Translations under genes and position numbers: made by a program
Notes under the pieces: model-generated
Seen by the model: the letters and a program-made list of their open reading frames with translations, nothing else
Databases searched by the model: none
Told to the model about the DNA's origin: nothing
NCBI GenBank assembly: GCA_903840935.1
Contig: CAIMHT010000067.1
Coordinates: forward strand, 1 to 32,823
Direction of reading: 5' to 3'
DNA length: 32,823 bases
Source: an uncultured Chlorobiaceae bacterium
Lineage (GTDB): Bacteria; Bacteroidota; Chlorobiia; Chlorobiales; Chlorobiaceae
Part shown: positions 6,715-15,772 of the stretch, piece by piece
Position numbering within the stretch: the first letter of the stretch is position 1
How the letters are laid out: each line of letters starts with the position of its first letter

Positions 6715-6984
6715 GTGCAGTTTGAGTTTGACCCTGAAAAAAGCCGGCTGAACAAAATCAAGCACGGCATCTACTTTATTGAGGCTCAGGCACTGTGGGT
6801 TGACAATAATCTTGTTGAAATTCCAGCAAAAACAATGGGAAAGCCCCGATTTATTGTTATCGGCAAGATTTCAGGCAGATGCTGGTCCGGTGTAGCAACA
6901 TTCAGAGGTGAAGCCATAAGAATAATTTCAGTAAGGAGATCCCGCCCGGAGGAGATAAAAGTCTATGAAAACAGAAGAATTTGA
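6715..6984 (+). CDS. brnT: BrnT-family toxin
   Basis: An 89-residue BrnT toxin, a RelE-like ribonuclease of type II systems. Family signature is clear: FEFDPEKSRLNKIKHGI at the start, the AQALWVDNN segment, the strand with FIVIGKISGR, and the C-terminal RIISVRRSRPEEIKVYE, which carries the conserved arginines. The start is GTG at 6715; no good Shine-Dalgarno sequence is visible. The gene order is toxin first, as usual for brnTA, and it overlaps the antitoxin gene by 20 bp. Confidence 0.9.
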   Translation: MQFEFDPEKSRLNKIKHGIYFIEAQALWVDNNLVEIPAKTMGKPRFIVIGKISGRCWSGVATFRGEAIRIISVRRSRPEEIKVYENRRI

Positions 6985-7249
6985 CAAAGCATTTGATGAG
7001 GGTTCAGATATCACCCCTTACCTTGATCTGAGCCGAGCGCATCGGATAAAACAAGAGCATAAACGGGTGAATGTTGACTTTCCTCTCTGGATGATCGACT
7101 CACTCGATAAAGAGGCGACACGTCTCGGGGTATCGCGCCAGTCGGTTATAAAAGTGTGGCTTGGAGAGCGCATTGAGCACACCAGACTGGCTGGAGAGTG
7201 CGCAAAACTTGATCCTGCGGAAGAGCGCCAACTGGCGGAAGAGGGATAG
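6965..7249 (+). CDS. brnA: BrnA-family antitoxin
   Basis: A 94-residue ribbon-helix-helix antitoxin pairing with BrnT. The core (KRVNVDFPLWMIDSLDKEATRLGVSRQSVIKVWLGERI) is a typical strand plus two helices. The N-terminal extension (FDEGSDITPYLDLSRA) is typical of BrnA. A GGAGGAGA Shine-Dalgarno sequence lies just before its ATG, inside brnT. The gene ends 8 bp from the end of the convergent acyl-CoA ligase gene. Confidence 0.87.
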   Translation: MKTEEFDKAFDEGSDITPYLDLSRAHRIKQEHKRVNVDFPLWMIDSLDKEATRLGVSRQSVIKVWLGERIEHTRLAGECAKLDPAEERQLAEEG

Positions 7250-7257
7250 AGAGCAGC

Positions 7258-8949
7258 TCAAGCTGCGGCTTCTGCCAAATGGGCCTCCGCAAGTTTGCGG
7301 CGCAACACTTTGCCTACGGTTGATTTTGGCAGTACCAGAATAAATTCGACATGTTTGGGCACCTTGTAGGCCGCCAGGTCTTTGCGGCAGTGCTCACGGA
7401 GTTCATCAACGGTAAGCTGGTGGCCCGGACGCAGGACAACCCAAGCCTTGACCGCCTCTCCCTGGTAGGGATCGGGTACTCCGGCTACGCCGACTTCGAG
7501 GACTGCGGGGTGCACGGCTATGGCCTCTTCAACATCGCGGGGCCAGACCTGGAATCCACCGGGTTTGATGACATCTTTTTTGCGGTCAACAATAAAGAGG
7601 TAGCCATCTTCATCGAGATAGCCGAGATCGCCGGTATAAAGCCAGCCGTCACGGAGCACAAGTGCGGTTTCCATCGGATTCTGCCAGTACTCTTTCATGA
7701 GCTGGGGGGCACGCATGGTGATTTCCCCTATTTCAAGCTCGGCAAGGGTTTCAAAGCCGGTTTCCGGGTCAACAATCCGTATCTCGACATCGGGCACGGG
7801 AACGCCTACCGAACCATGCTTGTAGGTACCCAAAATCGGGGTAAAAACTGAGGCAAGTGCTGCTTCGGTAAGACTGTAGGCGTCGATAATGCGACCTCCC
7901 GTCAACTCTTCAAAACGTTTTTTGGTTTCGAGCATGAGTGGTGCTGCGCCAGAAACACTCAGTTTGAGCGATTTGAGCATTGAGTGGTCACGCTTGACTT
8001 TAGGATGGTTGAGCAGTGCGGTAAAGAGGGTGGGCACACCGGGCAGCACCGCTGCTTTCAGGGTTTTAATGGTGTGCAGCAGGTCGTCAATATCGCGTGG
8101 ATTTGGGATGAGGGCAACAGGAAAGCGCTCAATCAATGCGGCAGTCAAAATGCCAACCTGTGCGTAGACGTGGAAGAGTGGTATGTTGAGCAGGATAATG
8201 TCTTTTCCTTTTTCAAGAATGACACTGAACCAGCTTGCGATCTGCATACCGGTCATCACCATAGCCTGATGGGATATGACAACGCATTTGGGGTTGCCTG
8301 TGGTGCCGCCGGAAAAGAGGAAAATGGCCGGTTCATCATGCTTGATGGCAAACGGTGTAAATTTTTTCCCTGATTGGGCTGCAAGCAGAGCGCTCAGCCA
8401 ATAATCTCCCTTGTGCAGTTGAACCTTGTGACCATCCTTTTTCTCTTTGAGGAGCCTGAAGAGGGTGCTGTTGAGCGGTGAAAGATACTCCTTGATGCTG
8501 GTTACAATCACCCTTTTCAGGCGCGAAACGGTTTGGGCTGCCTTGATTTTTTCATAGAACGGGGTGAGAACAATAACCGTCTCCGCACCGCATTCATTGA
8601 GGGCATGTTCAAGCTCGTTGACGGTGTAGAGTGGATTCATGGGCACCGCAACCGCATCGGCTTTCCATACTCCGAACTCACTGATGATCAGTTGCGGCGA
8701 GTTGGGCATGATGAGGGCAACCCGGTCTCCCTTTCCCAGACCAAGCGAGAGCAGGGCTCCAGCAAGTGCATCGCTTTGCCGCTCCAGTTCGAGGTATGAG
8801 AGCGCTCTTCCCTTGAAGTACATCGCTGGATGCCGGGGTTGCTCCTCTGCACTCCGCCGGAGAACATCGACCAGTGTCGCTTCCGGGTATGGATGAAGTG
8901 TGTGGGGAACTCCCTTGTCGTAATGGCGAATCCAGGGCTTTGCTCTCAT
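7258..8949 (-). CDS. fadD: Long-chain fatty acid--CoA ligase
   Basis: A 563-residue adenylate-forming enzyme that activates fatty acids to acyl-CoA through an acyl-AMP intermediate. The AMP-binding signature SGGTTGNPK is near residue 214. The YSLTEAA motif follows, then the hinge region WLYTGDLGYLDEDGYLFIVDRKKDVIKPGG typical of long-chain ligases and the C-terminal lysine motif PKSTVGKVLRRKL. Length is normal. It lies 82 bp downstream of bioA on the same strand, so it could be partly co-transcribed with the biotin operon, but no sequence evidence decides that. Confidence 0.9.
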   Translation of the reverse strand: MRAKPWIRHYDKGVPHTLHPYPEATLVDVLRRSAEEQPRHPAMYFKGRALSYLELERQSDALAGALLSLGLGKGDRVALIMPNSPQLIISEFGVWKADAVAVPMNPLYTVNELEHALNECGAETVIVLTPFYEKIKAAQTVSRLKRVIVTSIKEYLSPLNSTLFRLLKEKKDGHKVQLHKGDYWLSALLAAQSGKKFTPFAIKHDEPAIFLFSGGTTGNPKCVVISHQAMVMTGMQIASWFSVILEKGKDIILLNIPLFHVYAQVGILTAALIERFPVALIPNPRDIDDLLHTIKTLKAAVLPGVPTLFTALLNHPKVKRDHSMLKSLKLSVSGAAPLMLETKKRFEELTGGRIIDAYSLTEAALASVFTPILGTYKHGSVGVPVPDVEIRIVDPETGFETLAELEIGEITMRAPQLMKEYWQNPMETALVLRDGWLYTGDLGYLDEDGYLFIVDRKKDVIKPGGFQVWPRDVEEAIAVHPAVLEVGVAGVPDPYQGEAVKAWVVLRPGHQLTVDELREHCRKDLAAYKVPKHVEFILVLPKSTVGKVLRRKLAEAHLAEAAA

Positions 8950-9031
8950 GGCTTTTTTTTTTGCGTTTTAATCTTGCAAGAATCGAATATAAGGGGATAT
9001 CAGGCATCATGAAAGGATGCAGAACAAAAAG

Positions 9032-10324
9032 TTACGGCATCGACTCCACAACATCGCAAACTGCGGCGGTTAATTGGGCGAGTTCTTCGTCGCGTATGAC
9101 ATAAGGTGGCATAAGATAGACCAGTCTCCCAAAGGGACGAACCCACACCCCTTTTTCTACAAACTGTTTCTGGATGAGGGCCATATCGACCGGGTGGTGC
9201 AGTTCGACCACCCCAATGGCACCAAGCACACGCACATCGGCCACATTGGCTGCATCCCGGCAGGGTTCCAGCCCCTGACGAAGCCCCTCTTCGAGCCGCT
9301 GCACCGCTGCCTGCCAGTCATAACTGCAAAGAAGACTAATACTTGCAGATGCGACAGCACAGGCGAGAGGGTTTGCCATAAAGGTTGGTCCGTGCATGAA
9401 GAGCCCTGGATTGCCGGAACAGATCGCCTCGACAACCTTATCTGTTGTCAATGTTGCGGCAAGGGTCATGTAGCCGCCGGTGAGCGCTTTACCGACACAG
9501 AGGATATCGGGCACCACGTCAGCATGTTCGAGCGCGAACATTTTTCCGGTGCGCCCGAAACCGGTAGCGATTTCGTCGAAAATAAGCAGCAGATCATAAT
9601 CGTCGCAGAGTTCGCGAAGACGACAGAGATAGTGCGGGGAGTAAAAGCGCATTCCCCCCGCGCCCTGAACCACCGGCTCGATAATCACTGCGGCAATTTC
9701 CCGTTGATGCTCTTCAAGCTTCCGGCGCAGATCATCCATATCTTCTTCGGTGCAGGGATCATTAAACCGGGGGGCTGGAGCTTCGGCAAAGTAGTGCTCC
9801 GGCATCACCCCTTTGAAGAGGGAGTGCATACCGGTTACCGGATCGCAGACCGACATGGCGGTAAAGGTGTCGCCATGATAGCCGGAGCGGACAGTCAGCA
9901 GGCGGTTTTTCAGGGGTTCGCCCAGAGCTGCCCGGTACTGAAAAGCCATCTTGATGGCCACTTCAACGGCAACTGAGCCTGAATCGCTGAAAAAAAGCTT
10001 CTGCAACGGCTCGGGGGTCAGTGCCACCAACTGTTTTGCGAGGGTTATGGCTGGTTCATGGGTGAGACCTCCGAACATGACATGGCTCATCCGCTGAAGC
10101 TGCGTGACTAACGCCTGATTGAGCACGGGGTGGTTGTAGCCGTGGATGGCGGCCCACCAGGAGGACATGCCGTCAATGAGGCGGCGGCCATCCTCAAGCT
10201 CAAGAAAGACACCACTGGCACCGCTAACCGGATAGACCGGCAATGGAGCCGTTATGGAGGTGTAGGGATGCCAGAGATGCCGGCGGTCAAAATCAAGGTC
10301 AAGGGAGGCTGCTTGCATGGCCAT
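9032..10324 (-). CDS. bioA: Adenosylmethionine--8-amino-7-oxononanoate aminotransferase
   Basis: A 430-residue class III PLP aminotransferase that converts KAPA to DAPA using SAM as amino donor. Diagnostic features: RHLWHPYTS at the N-terminus, [28 protein letters not shown], the aspartate motif [12 protein letters not shown], and the PLP lysine in [16 protein letters not shown]. The tail has the [14 protein letters not shown] region. Last gene of the biotin operon, 21 bp after bioD. The ATG at 10324 and the ATG at 10318 are both possible starts. Confidence 0.96.
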   Translation of the reverse strand: MAMQAASLDLDFDRRHLWHPYTSITAPLPVYPVSGASGVFLELEDGRRLIDGMSSWWAAIHGYNHPVLNQALVTQLQRMSHVMFGGLTHEPAITLAKQLVALTPEPLQKLFFSDSGSVAVEVAIKMAFQYRAALGEPLKNRLLTVRSGYHGDTFTAMSVCDPVTGMHSLFKGVMPEHYFAEAPAPRFNDPCTEEDMDDLRRKLEEHQREIAAVIIEPVVQGAGGMRFYSPHYLCRLRELCDDYDLLLIFDEIATGFGRTGKMFALEHADVVPDILCVGKALTGGYMTLAATLTTDKVVEAICSGNPGLFMHGPTFMANPLACAVASASISLLCSYDWQAAVQRLEEGLRQGLEPCRDAANVADVRVLGAIGVVELHHPVDMALIQKQFVEKGVWVRPFGRLVYLMPPYVIRDEELAQLTAAVCDVVESMP

Positions 10325-10345
10325 ACCAATAGAGGCTATAAGATG

Positions 10346-11023
10346 TTATGATAAAGAGAGCCGCTCAACAGCGTCAAAATCAAGCTGCCCTTCACGCAGG
10401 TCGATGATCGGTGCCGCATACCCTGCTTTGGAGAGGTAGCGACCAAGAAGCTCACGGGTATCATCGGCGATCAGCTTGTTGATGTTCTGAAAACAGTTGT
10501 AGAGAAGCCCCCGGATGACGATTCCCCTGTGCCGACAGGCCTCGATGGAGAGAAGGGTGTGGTTGATGCTGCCAAGCCGTGGACTCGTCACCAGAAGAAG
10601 GCTGTATCCCGCATCGCGGATATAGTCGGCAAAAAGGATATCTGCGGTGAGAGGGACAAGGAGCCCGCCAACCCCCTCAAGAAGCACCAGGTCGTAACGT
10701 TGCTGGAGGGCAAGGGTAGAGATGCTGATTCGGTGAAGATCGACCTCAGTGCCTTCCAGACGGGCGGAAAGGTGCGGGGAGGCTGGATAGCGGTAAACAG
10801 ATGGGCAGGTGAGCCCCTCCCGGTCGGCATCCTGCACTTCAATCCCCATCAGGCGACGGTGTTCAAGGATATCTTCCGCTATCCCTGCACAGCCCGTCTG
10901 GACAATTTTCTGTGTAATAACCTTTTTGCCTTGCTGAAGCAGTGCTTTGGCGAGCAGGCCGGTCGTGTACGTTTTTCCGATTCCGGTATCGATACCGGCA
11001 ACAGCAAGAACAGTTCCGCTCAT
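10346..11023 (-). CDS. bioD: Dethiobiotin synthetase
   Basis: An ATP-dependent synthetase of about 225 residues that closes the ureido ring of dethiobiotin. The P-loop-like motif is GIDTGIGKTYTTGLLA near the N-terminus, followed by KIVQTGC and LLEGVGGLLVPL. The start is taken as ATG at 11023, which overlaps the bioC stop in an ATGA arrangement. The ATG eight codons upstream lies inside bioC. Same operon as its neighbours. Confidence 0.95.
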   Translation of the reverse strand: MSGTVLAVAGIDTGIGKTYTTGLLAKALLQQGKKVITQKIVQTGCAGIAEDILEHRRLMGIEVQDADREGLTCPSVYRYPASPHLSARLEGTEVDLHRISISTLALQQRYDLVLLEGVGGLLVPLTADILFADYIRDAGYSLLLVTSPRLGSINHTLLSIEACRHRGIVIRGLLYNCFQNINKLIADDTRELLGRYLSKAGYAAPIIDLREGQLDFDAVERLSLS

Positions 11024-11802
11024 GAGATTCTCTTTTTCATGCAGCAATAAAGGGGATGGTAGGTCAGGTAGACGCCATTGTCAGTGGAAAAGAGCCGCCG
11101 GTACTCTTTGATAAAATGGAGGTAGCGGCTTTTTGTCCATGAACGGCGAAGCAGCCCGTTGACACCGGTAGAGCGGATATGGTGCAGCATCGCTTCTGGT
11201 GAGCTGAATTCCATGCGCAGCGTCTCTTCACGGCTGACATTTATCTCAAAATATCGTCCAGCGAGAAGTTCAAGCTCACCGAGAGAGTGATAGCTGAGCC
11301 CGACGCCCTCGACGCTTGCTATTTCACGCATGTTGGAGGGGCCGAAAGTGGTGAAGGCGAGCGTCCCGCCGGGCTTGAGATGAAGGGAAACTTTTCGAAA
11401 AAATCCGTCAAGGTCATTGAGCCATTGCAGTGTGGCATTGGAAACAACAAGGTCGAGCGATGAGGGCAAAAGCTCCAGATTCTCGATATCACCGGCAAGA
11501 AAGTGGAACTCCCCGACAGGCAAACGGTCAAGAACCCCCTGGAGAGAGGCGCGGCTCTCTGCGACAAGATCATTGGCATAATAGGTGTTGACGGAGCAGC
11601 GCGCAAGCAGCTCAGCCATGAGTGCGCCTGAGCCTGAGCCAACTTCGAGTACCCGCTCAAACGATCGGCCCGGTTCCTGCTGGCAGATGATCTCTGCAAG
11701 TTCCCGGGCCATCGCTTTCTGCACCACAGCATGGCGACCGTAACTGAAAAGCGTACGGCGAAAACGGTCGCGAACCAGTTGCTTGTCGATCAACGGATGC
11801 AT
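11020..11802 (-). CDS. bioC: Malonyl-ACP O-methyltransferase
   Basis: A 260-residue SAM-dependent methyltransferase that masks the free carboxyl of malonyl-ACP so that the fatty-acid synthase can extend it to pimeloyl-ACP methyl ester. SAM-binding motif I is VLEVGSGSGALMAELL, followed by VSNATLQWLNDLDGFFR and LKPGGTLAFTTFG, both typical of BioC. A strong AGGAGG Shine-Dalgarno sequence precedes ATG 11802, inside the 3' end of bioG (13-bp overlap). Its stop overlaps the bioD start. Confidence 0.94.
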   Translation of the reverse strand: MHPLIDKQLVRDRFRRTLFSYGRHAVVQKAMARELAEIICQQEPGRSFERVLEVGSGSGALMAELLARCSVNTYYANDLVAESRASLQGVLDRLPVGEFHFLAGDIENLELLPSSLDLVVSNATLQWLNDLDGFFRKVSLHLKPGGTLAFTTFGPSNMREIASVEGVGLSYHSLGELELLAGRYFEINVSREETLRMEFSSPEAMLHHIRSTGVNGLLRRSWTKSRYLHFIKEYRRLFSTDNGVYLTYHPLYCCMKKRIS

Positions 11803-12479
11803 GCAAGCACCTCCTGCAGGTTCCTGAAATGAAAAAAGGGAAAGTGGGGCATATCGGCTATCACGGTTTGAGGAAGGCCTTTCCAGGCGCGGTACTGCTG
11901 CTCTGCCGGAAAAACAAGATCACGTCCGCCAATAATGGAATGGTCATAGCGCCATTCGGCGCCGCATGGCGGGCTATCGGCCAGAAAGTGCTCCTGCAAT
12001 TGCTCCAGCTCCACCTGTTGATCGGCCGTGGTGCGGTCGGGCGACATGGAGGAAAAAAGAGCGAGTGCTTCGGCTGAGCCACACATCCTGCGGTTGAAAC
12101 GGTTTCGGCTCTTTTCAGACCAGGTGGCGAGGGTTGACTCAAAAACCAGAGGGTTGATCCCTCTCTCGGAATTAACCGGATGCAGGGTGCCGTTTATGGC
12201 AATCGAGCGCTCTATCAGGGGCAGTTCAACATGCTGCGCCGCCCAGACACCAAATGACCAAGCGATAACCGTTATGCGGCCATACCGGCTTGCCTCCCTC
12301 ATAAAGCCCGGCTCTGTCTCCAGGGTTCGGTAGTCGTAACAGAGGAGCAAATCCGCATCAAACCCGTCAGAAAGCGACTCGGCAAGAAGATGGTCGCCAA
12401 TACGGCGATCCATGCCCCACCCGTTGAAAAAAAGCAAAAGCTCTTCAGCTCCCTCTTTTCTGAGCCACGCTGTTTTCAT
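11790..12479 (-). CDS. bioG: Pimeloyl-ACP methyl ester esterase, BioG type
   Basis: A 229-residue alpha/beta hydrolase of the BioG (DUF452) family that removes the methyl group from pimeloyl-ACP methyl ester, ending the BioC pathway. The FFNGWGMD segment near residue 17 and the nucleophile motif AWSFGVW with Ser75 are characteristic. A C-terminal histidine lies in MPHFPFFHF. This enzyme replaces BioH, and no BioH-like gene is seen nearby. Its ATG overlaps the bioF stop (ATGA). Confidence 0.93.
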   Translation of the reverse strand: MKTAWLRKEGAEELLLFFNGWGMDRRIGDHLLAESLSDGFDADLLLCYDYRTLETEPGFMREASRYGRITVIAWSFGVWAAQHVELPLIERSIAINGTLHPVNSERGINPLVFESTLATWSEKSRNRFNRRMCGSAEALALFSSMSPDRTTADQQVELEQLQEHFLADSPPCGAEWRYDHSIIGGRDLVFPAEQQYRAWKGLPQTVIADMPHFPFFHFRNLQEVLACIR

Positions 12480-13645
12480 GCGGTCGTTATCCTCCCGATG
12501 AGTTCAGGAATGCGCGCAATATCTGCCCATTGCAGCGTCGAGCGAAGCGAAATGCGGATACGGGCGCTTTTTTCCGGGACGGTTGGCGGACGCACCGGCA
12601 AACAGAGAAACCCGGCATCCCGAAGACGGGCAGAGAGGGTAACGGCGAGCGCATTGCTGCCGGTAATCACCGGGACAATATGGCTTTCGCCCGGAACGTC
12701 GAGTGAGCAGGCAATCAGTTCACTGCGGAGCTTTGCAGCAAGCTGCAAAAGCGCCTGCCGCTCCCGATACATGGATGTCTGCCGCTCAAGAGTGAGCAGA
12801 CTCCAGCCGAGTATGGCGGGTGGCAGTGCTGTGGTAAAAATGAAGGAGCGCATGGTATTGATCAGGTACTCCCTGAAGAGGCTGCTCATCACAGCGTAGG
12901 CTCCCGTTGAGGCAAGCGCTTTGCCGAATGTCCCGGTGATGATATCAATCTGCTGCACCACACCGGCCGTTTCACAGAGGCCGAGACCGCGCACTCCGAA
13001 GACTCCGACACCGTGCGCTTCATCGACAACAAGCACTGCGCCATACTTCTCTTTCAGGGCAACAAGGCGGGAGAGGTCGGCAAGGTCTCCGTCCATGCTG
13101 AAGACCGATTCGGTGACAATGAATATCTGCCGGTAACGGTCAACGGCTGCGGCAAGCAGCTCTTCAAGGTGATCGTAGTCGAGGTGACGGTAACGCTGGT
13201 AAGGAGCTTCAGCAATTTTCATGCCGTCAATGATGCTTGCGTGGTTTTTCCGGTCACTGAGCACCAGATCGTGACGACCGCAGAGCGCCGGAATGATACC
13301 GATGTTGGCATGATAGCCGCTGTTGAAGACCAGCGCGGCTTCACGCCCGTAGAGCGTGGCAAGGGCACGCTCCAACTGGTCGTAAAGCTGATGGTTGCCG
13401 GTCAGAAGACGGGAGGAGGAGCTGGTCATGGCATAGTGCCTATCCCTGAACTCTTCGGCGTAACCGGCAAGCAGTTCCCGGTCGTCACCAAGGCCGAGAT
13501 AGTCGTTTGATGAGAGGTTCAGAAGAGGCTGACCACCCACCGCAATATGGTTGCCATCACGGGCAGTGATATCGGGAAGTATCCGGTACCGGTCGAGGTC
13601 GCGAAGCTCTTCGAGCTCCCGACTGATCCTTTCCTGAAACTGCAT
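12476..13645 (-). CDS. bioF: 8-amino-7-oxononanoate synthase
   Basis: A PLP enzyme of about 389 residues that condenses pimeloyl-ACP with alanine to give KAPA. Family landmarks: NLSSNDYLGL, GSRLLTG-like SSSRLLTGNH, FNSGYHANIG, DEAHGVGVFG, and the PLP lysine in TGTFGKALAS. I chose the ATG at 13645, 13 bp after the bioB stop; the open frame reaches 13699 but would overlap bioB by 41 bp. A GAGG sequence lies upstream. The long C-terminus has the expected RISLRSTLQW. Confidence 0.95.
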   Translation of the reverse strand: MQFQERISRELEELRDLDRYRILPDITARDGNHIAVGGQPLLNLSSNDYLGLGDDRELLAGYAEEFRDRHYAMTSSSSRLLTGNHQLYDQLERALATLYGREAALVFNSGYHANIGIIPALCGRHDLVLSDRKNHASIIDGMKIAEAPYQRYRHLDYDHLEELLAAAVDRYRQIFIVTESVFSMDGDLADLSRLVALKEKYGAVLVVDEAHGVGVFGVRGLGLCETAGVVQQIDIITGTFGKALASTGAYAVMSSLFREYLINTMRSFIFTTALPPAILGWSLLTLERQTSMYRERQALLQLAAKLRSELIACSLDVPGESHIVPVITGSNALAVTLSARLRDAGFLCLPVRPPTVPEKSARIRISLRSTLQWADIARIPELIGRITTA

Positions 13646-13658
13646 GACGGCGGCGTCC

Positions 13659-14663
13659 TCAGTTAAACGTTGCAATCTGGCGGGCAAAACGGTCGTCATC
13701 GGCGATATCGCGTCCCCGTGTGGTCAGGTAACCACCTGTAAGATAACCGTTTGCACCCGACAGCATCAAAAGTCCCTGGAAATCTTTCATGATGGTCTCC
13801 CTGCCAGCGGCAAACTTGATGATTTTATTCGGATGAGCCAGACGGCAGATAGCAAAGGTTTTTACAATTTCTGCCACAGAAACCGGATCTTTTCCTGCCA
13901 GAGGAGTACCGTCGATCGGTACCAGCACGTTGAGCGGTATGACAGAAACATCAAGTACCTGAAGGGCAAAAATCATGGAAATGCGATCATGCATGGTTTC
14001 GCCAACACCCATAATGCCGCCGCAGCAGACGGAGATATTGTTCTTTCTCAACAATTTGATGGTCTCAATCCGCTCTTCGACGCCATGCGTATCGGCAATA
14101 AGCTCGCTGTACCTGTCGGGCGCAACCTGAATGTTTATATTGTAGTGGGCGATGCCGTGCGCCGCAAGTGCTTCTGCAGGTTCTGCGCCCAACATGCCAA
14201 GCGAGGCACAGACACTCAGTTCCGGCAGCTCTGCATGGAGGCGGTCAATCATGTTGAGCACCCGCTGAAACTCCGGATTGATCCGTTTATAACCGTAGCC
14301 ACTGGTCACGATTCCGAAGTGGGTGACTCCGGCGGAGAAACAGTTCCGCGCTTCAATCAGTACGGATTCTTCATCGACCAGATCATAGACCTCAATATCG
14401 GCCCGATTGTGGCGCGACTGTGCGCAAAAGCGGCAGTTTTCGCCGCATACCCCCGATTTGGCATTCATGATGGAGCAGGCATGAAGCGCTTCAGGGCCGC
14501 TTCCGTAGCGGTTTTTGACTTTGTTGGCCAGCGAAGCCAAATCAAGTGCCAGCTCACCGGGCAACTCTGCAAGCAGCAGGGCTTCGGCATGGCTGATCGG
14601 TTCACCGGTCTCAAGAACACGGTATGCTGCAGCAATTTGAGGATGAAGCGTTGGTTGATCCAT
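13659..14663 (-). CDS. bioB: Biotin synthase
   Basis: A 334-residue radical-SAM enzyme that inserts sulfur into dethiobiotin. The SAM cluster motif [11 protein letters not shown] (CxxxCxxC) is preceded by [28 protein letters not shown] and the C-terminal [14 protein letters not shown] are BioB signatures. Length is normal. It begins 5 bp after birA, so it belongs to the same transcript. Confidence 0.97.
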   Translation of the reverse strand: MDQPTLHPQIAAAYRVLETGEPISHAEALLLAELPGELALDLASLANKVKNRYGSGPEALHACSIMNAKSGVCGENCRFCAQSRHNRADIEVYDLVDEESVLIEARNCFSAGVTHFGIVTSGYGYKRINPEFQRVLNMIDRLHAELPELSVCASLGMLGAEPAEALAAHGIAHYNINIQVAPDRYSELIADTHGVEERIETIKLLRKNNISVCCGGIMGVGETMHDRISMIFALQVLDVSVIPLNVLVPIDGTPLAGKDPVSVAEIVKTFAICRLAHPNKIIKFAAGRETIMKDFQGLLMLSGANGYLTGGYLTTRGRDIADDDRFARQIATFN

Positions 14664-14668
14664 AAAAA

Positions 14669-15679
14669 TCAGGGGTTATATGATGATGGGCAGCTTCGTA
14701 AATGGGCCTCTCCCGACGAAACAAGGATAATCTCTCCCTCTGCACTCTCAAGCTCCAGCTCTCCAAAACGTGAAATCCCTCTCACCGTTCCGCTTACGCT
14801 TCGTTTTAACTGGTCGACCGTCACCGCTTTCGATTGCAGGAGCGAATGGGTTTCGAGATAGGGAAGGATAAAGCCGAGATCATCCTCCAATAGCCAGGAG
14901 TCATAGAGCGGTTCGAAATAATTCAGCACTGAGGCCAGAAGCTCCGGTCTCGAAGAGAGTTGCCCTGTTTCGAAAAAAAGTGAGGTTGCGCTCTCATGCA
15001 GGGGGGGCTGAAAAGCTGACTGGTTGACATTGATACCGATTCCAACGACGACAAAGTGTGTACAATCAGGCTCGGACTGCATTTCGCACAACACCCCGCA
15101 CAACTTTTTTCCATTGGCCAAAATGTCATTCGGCCACTTGATCATCGCCGCAAAATCGACAGAGAGGGCGCTCAAGGCCTGATGAATAGCCGCCGCCACA
15201 AGCAGTGTCAGTTGCGGGACACGAATGGAAGGTACTCCCGGCCGCAGAATCAGGGAAAAATAGAGATTGACGCCCGAAGGCGAGAGCCAGGTACGCCCCA
15301 TTCTGCCACGACCACCTGTCTGGGAATCGGCCACGACCACGCAGCCCTCCACGGCACCCTCAACGGCAAGAGCCTTCGCAAGAATATTGGTCGAGGCTGT
15401 AACAGAGTGATAAGCAATCTTTCGGCCAAACCGGCGGGTAGTGAGAGATGGGCGCACCTCGGCCTCTACAGGACGACCGGTCAGAGCTGATAGCCGGTAC
15501 CCTCTGCCTGTTACCGCATCAATTGAATACCCTTCGCTGCGCAACAGGCTGATATGCTTCCAAACGGCACTTCTGGTAATGCCAAATTCCCGGCAAAGCG
15601 CTTCACCTGATACAAAATCCGCATCGGTGATCATCTGGCTCAAAATTCGGGCGGTAATGTCGTTCATGACTGGGAGCAA
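14669..15679 (-). CDS. birA: Biotin--[acetyl-CoA-carboxylase] ligase and biotin repressor
   Basis: A bifunctional BirA of about 336 residues. The N-terminal winged helix ([43 protein letters not shown]) binds DNA. The ligase domain follows with [36 protein letters not shown] and VGIGINVNQ. The C-terminal domain contains [11 protein letters not shown]. It ligates biotin to carboxylase carrier domains and, bound to biotinyl-AMP, represses the operon. ATG at 15679 and 15667 are both possible starts. It is the first gene of the bio operon, with an operator directly upstream. Confidence 0.94.
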   Translation of the reverse strand: MLPVMNDITARILSQMITDADFVSGEALCREFGITRSAVWKHISLLRSEGYSIDAVTGRGYRLSALTGRPVEAEVRPSLTTRRFGRKIAYHSVTASTNILAKALAVEGAVEGCVVVADSQTGGRGRMGRTWLSPSGVNLYFSLILRPGVPSIRVPQLTLLVAAAIHQALSALSVDFAAMIKWPNDILANGKKLCGVLCEMQSEPDCTHFVVVGIGINVNQSAFQPPLHESATSLFFETGQLSSRPELLASVLNYFEPLYDSWLLEDDLGFILPYLETHSLLQSKAVTVDQLKRSVSGTVRGISRFGELELESAEGEIILVSSGEAHLRSCPSSYNP

Positions 15680-15718
15680 AATAGAGAAAAGGCAAACTAT
15701 CGCCGCGTTTCCAGGAAT

Positions 15719-15758
15719 ATGTGAACCCGAATGTAGTGCGGGGTTTACAACTTTGCAA
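15719..15758 (-). promoter_or_regulatory. BirA operator overlapping predicted bio operon promoter
   Basis: On the minus strand, TTGTAAACC (15742-15750) is identical to the published BirA half-site. After a 14-bp spacer comes GGTTCACAT (15719-15727), a 7/9 match to the second half-site GGTTTACAA. The spacer of 14-15 bp is the known one. A -35-like TTGCAA (15753-15758) and -10-like TACATT (15730-15735) are 17 bp apart, and the -10 lies between the half-sites. This geometry suggests that BirA blocks RNA polymerase directly. Confidence 0.85.
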
Positions 15759-15772
15759 CAAGAAAAAGCGTT

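Noticed and set aside
7253..7266. GCAGCTCAAGCTGC hairpin as a terminator between brnA and fadD
   Set aside because: It lies within the last codons of fadD, has no following T-run on either side and a very small loop.
8950..9031. Terminator between bioA and fadD
   Set aside because: There is a long A/T tract but no stable stem of useful length before it on the minus strand.
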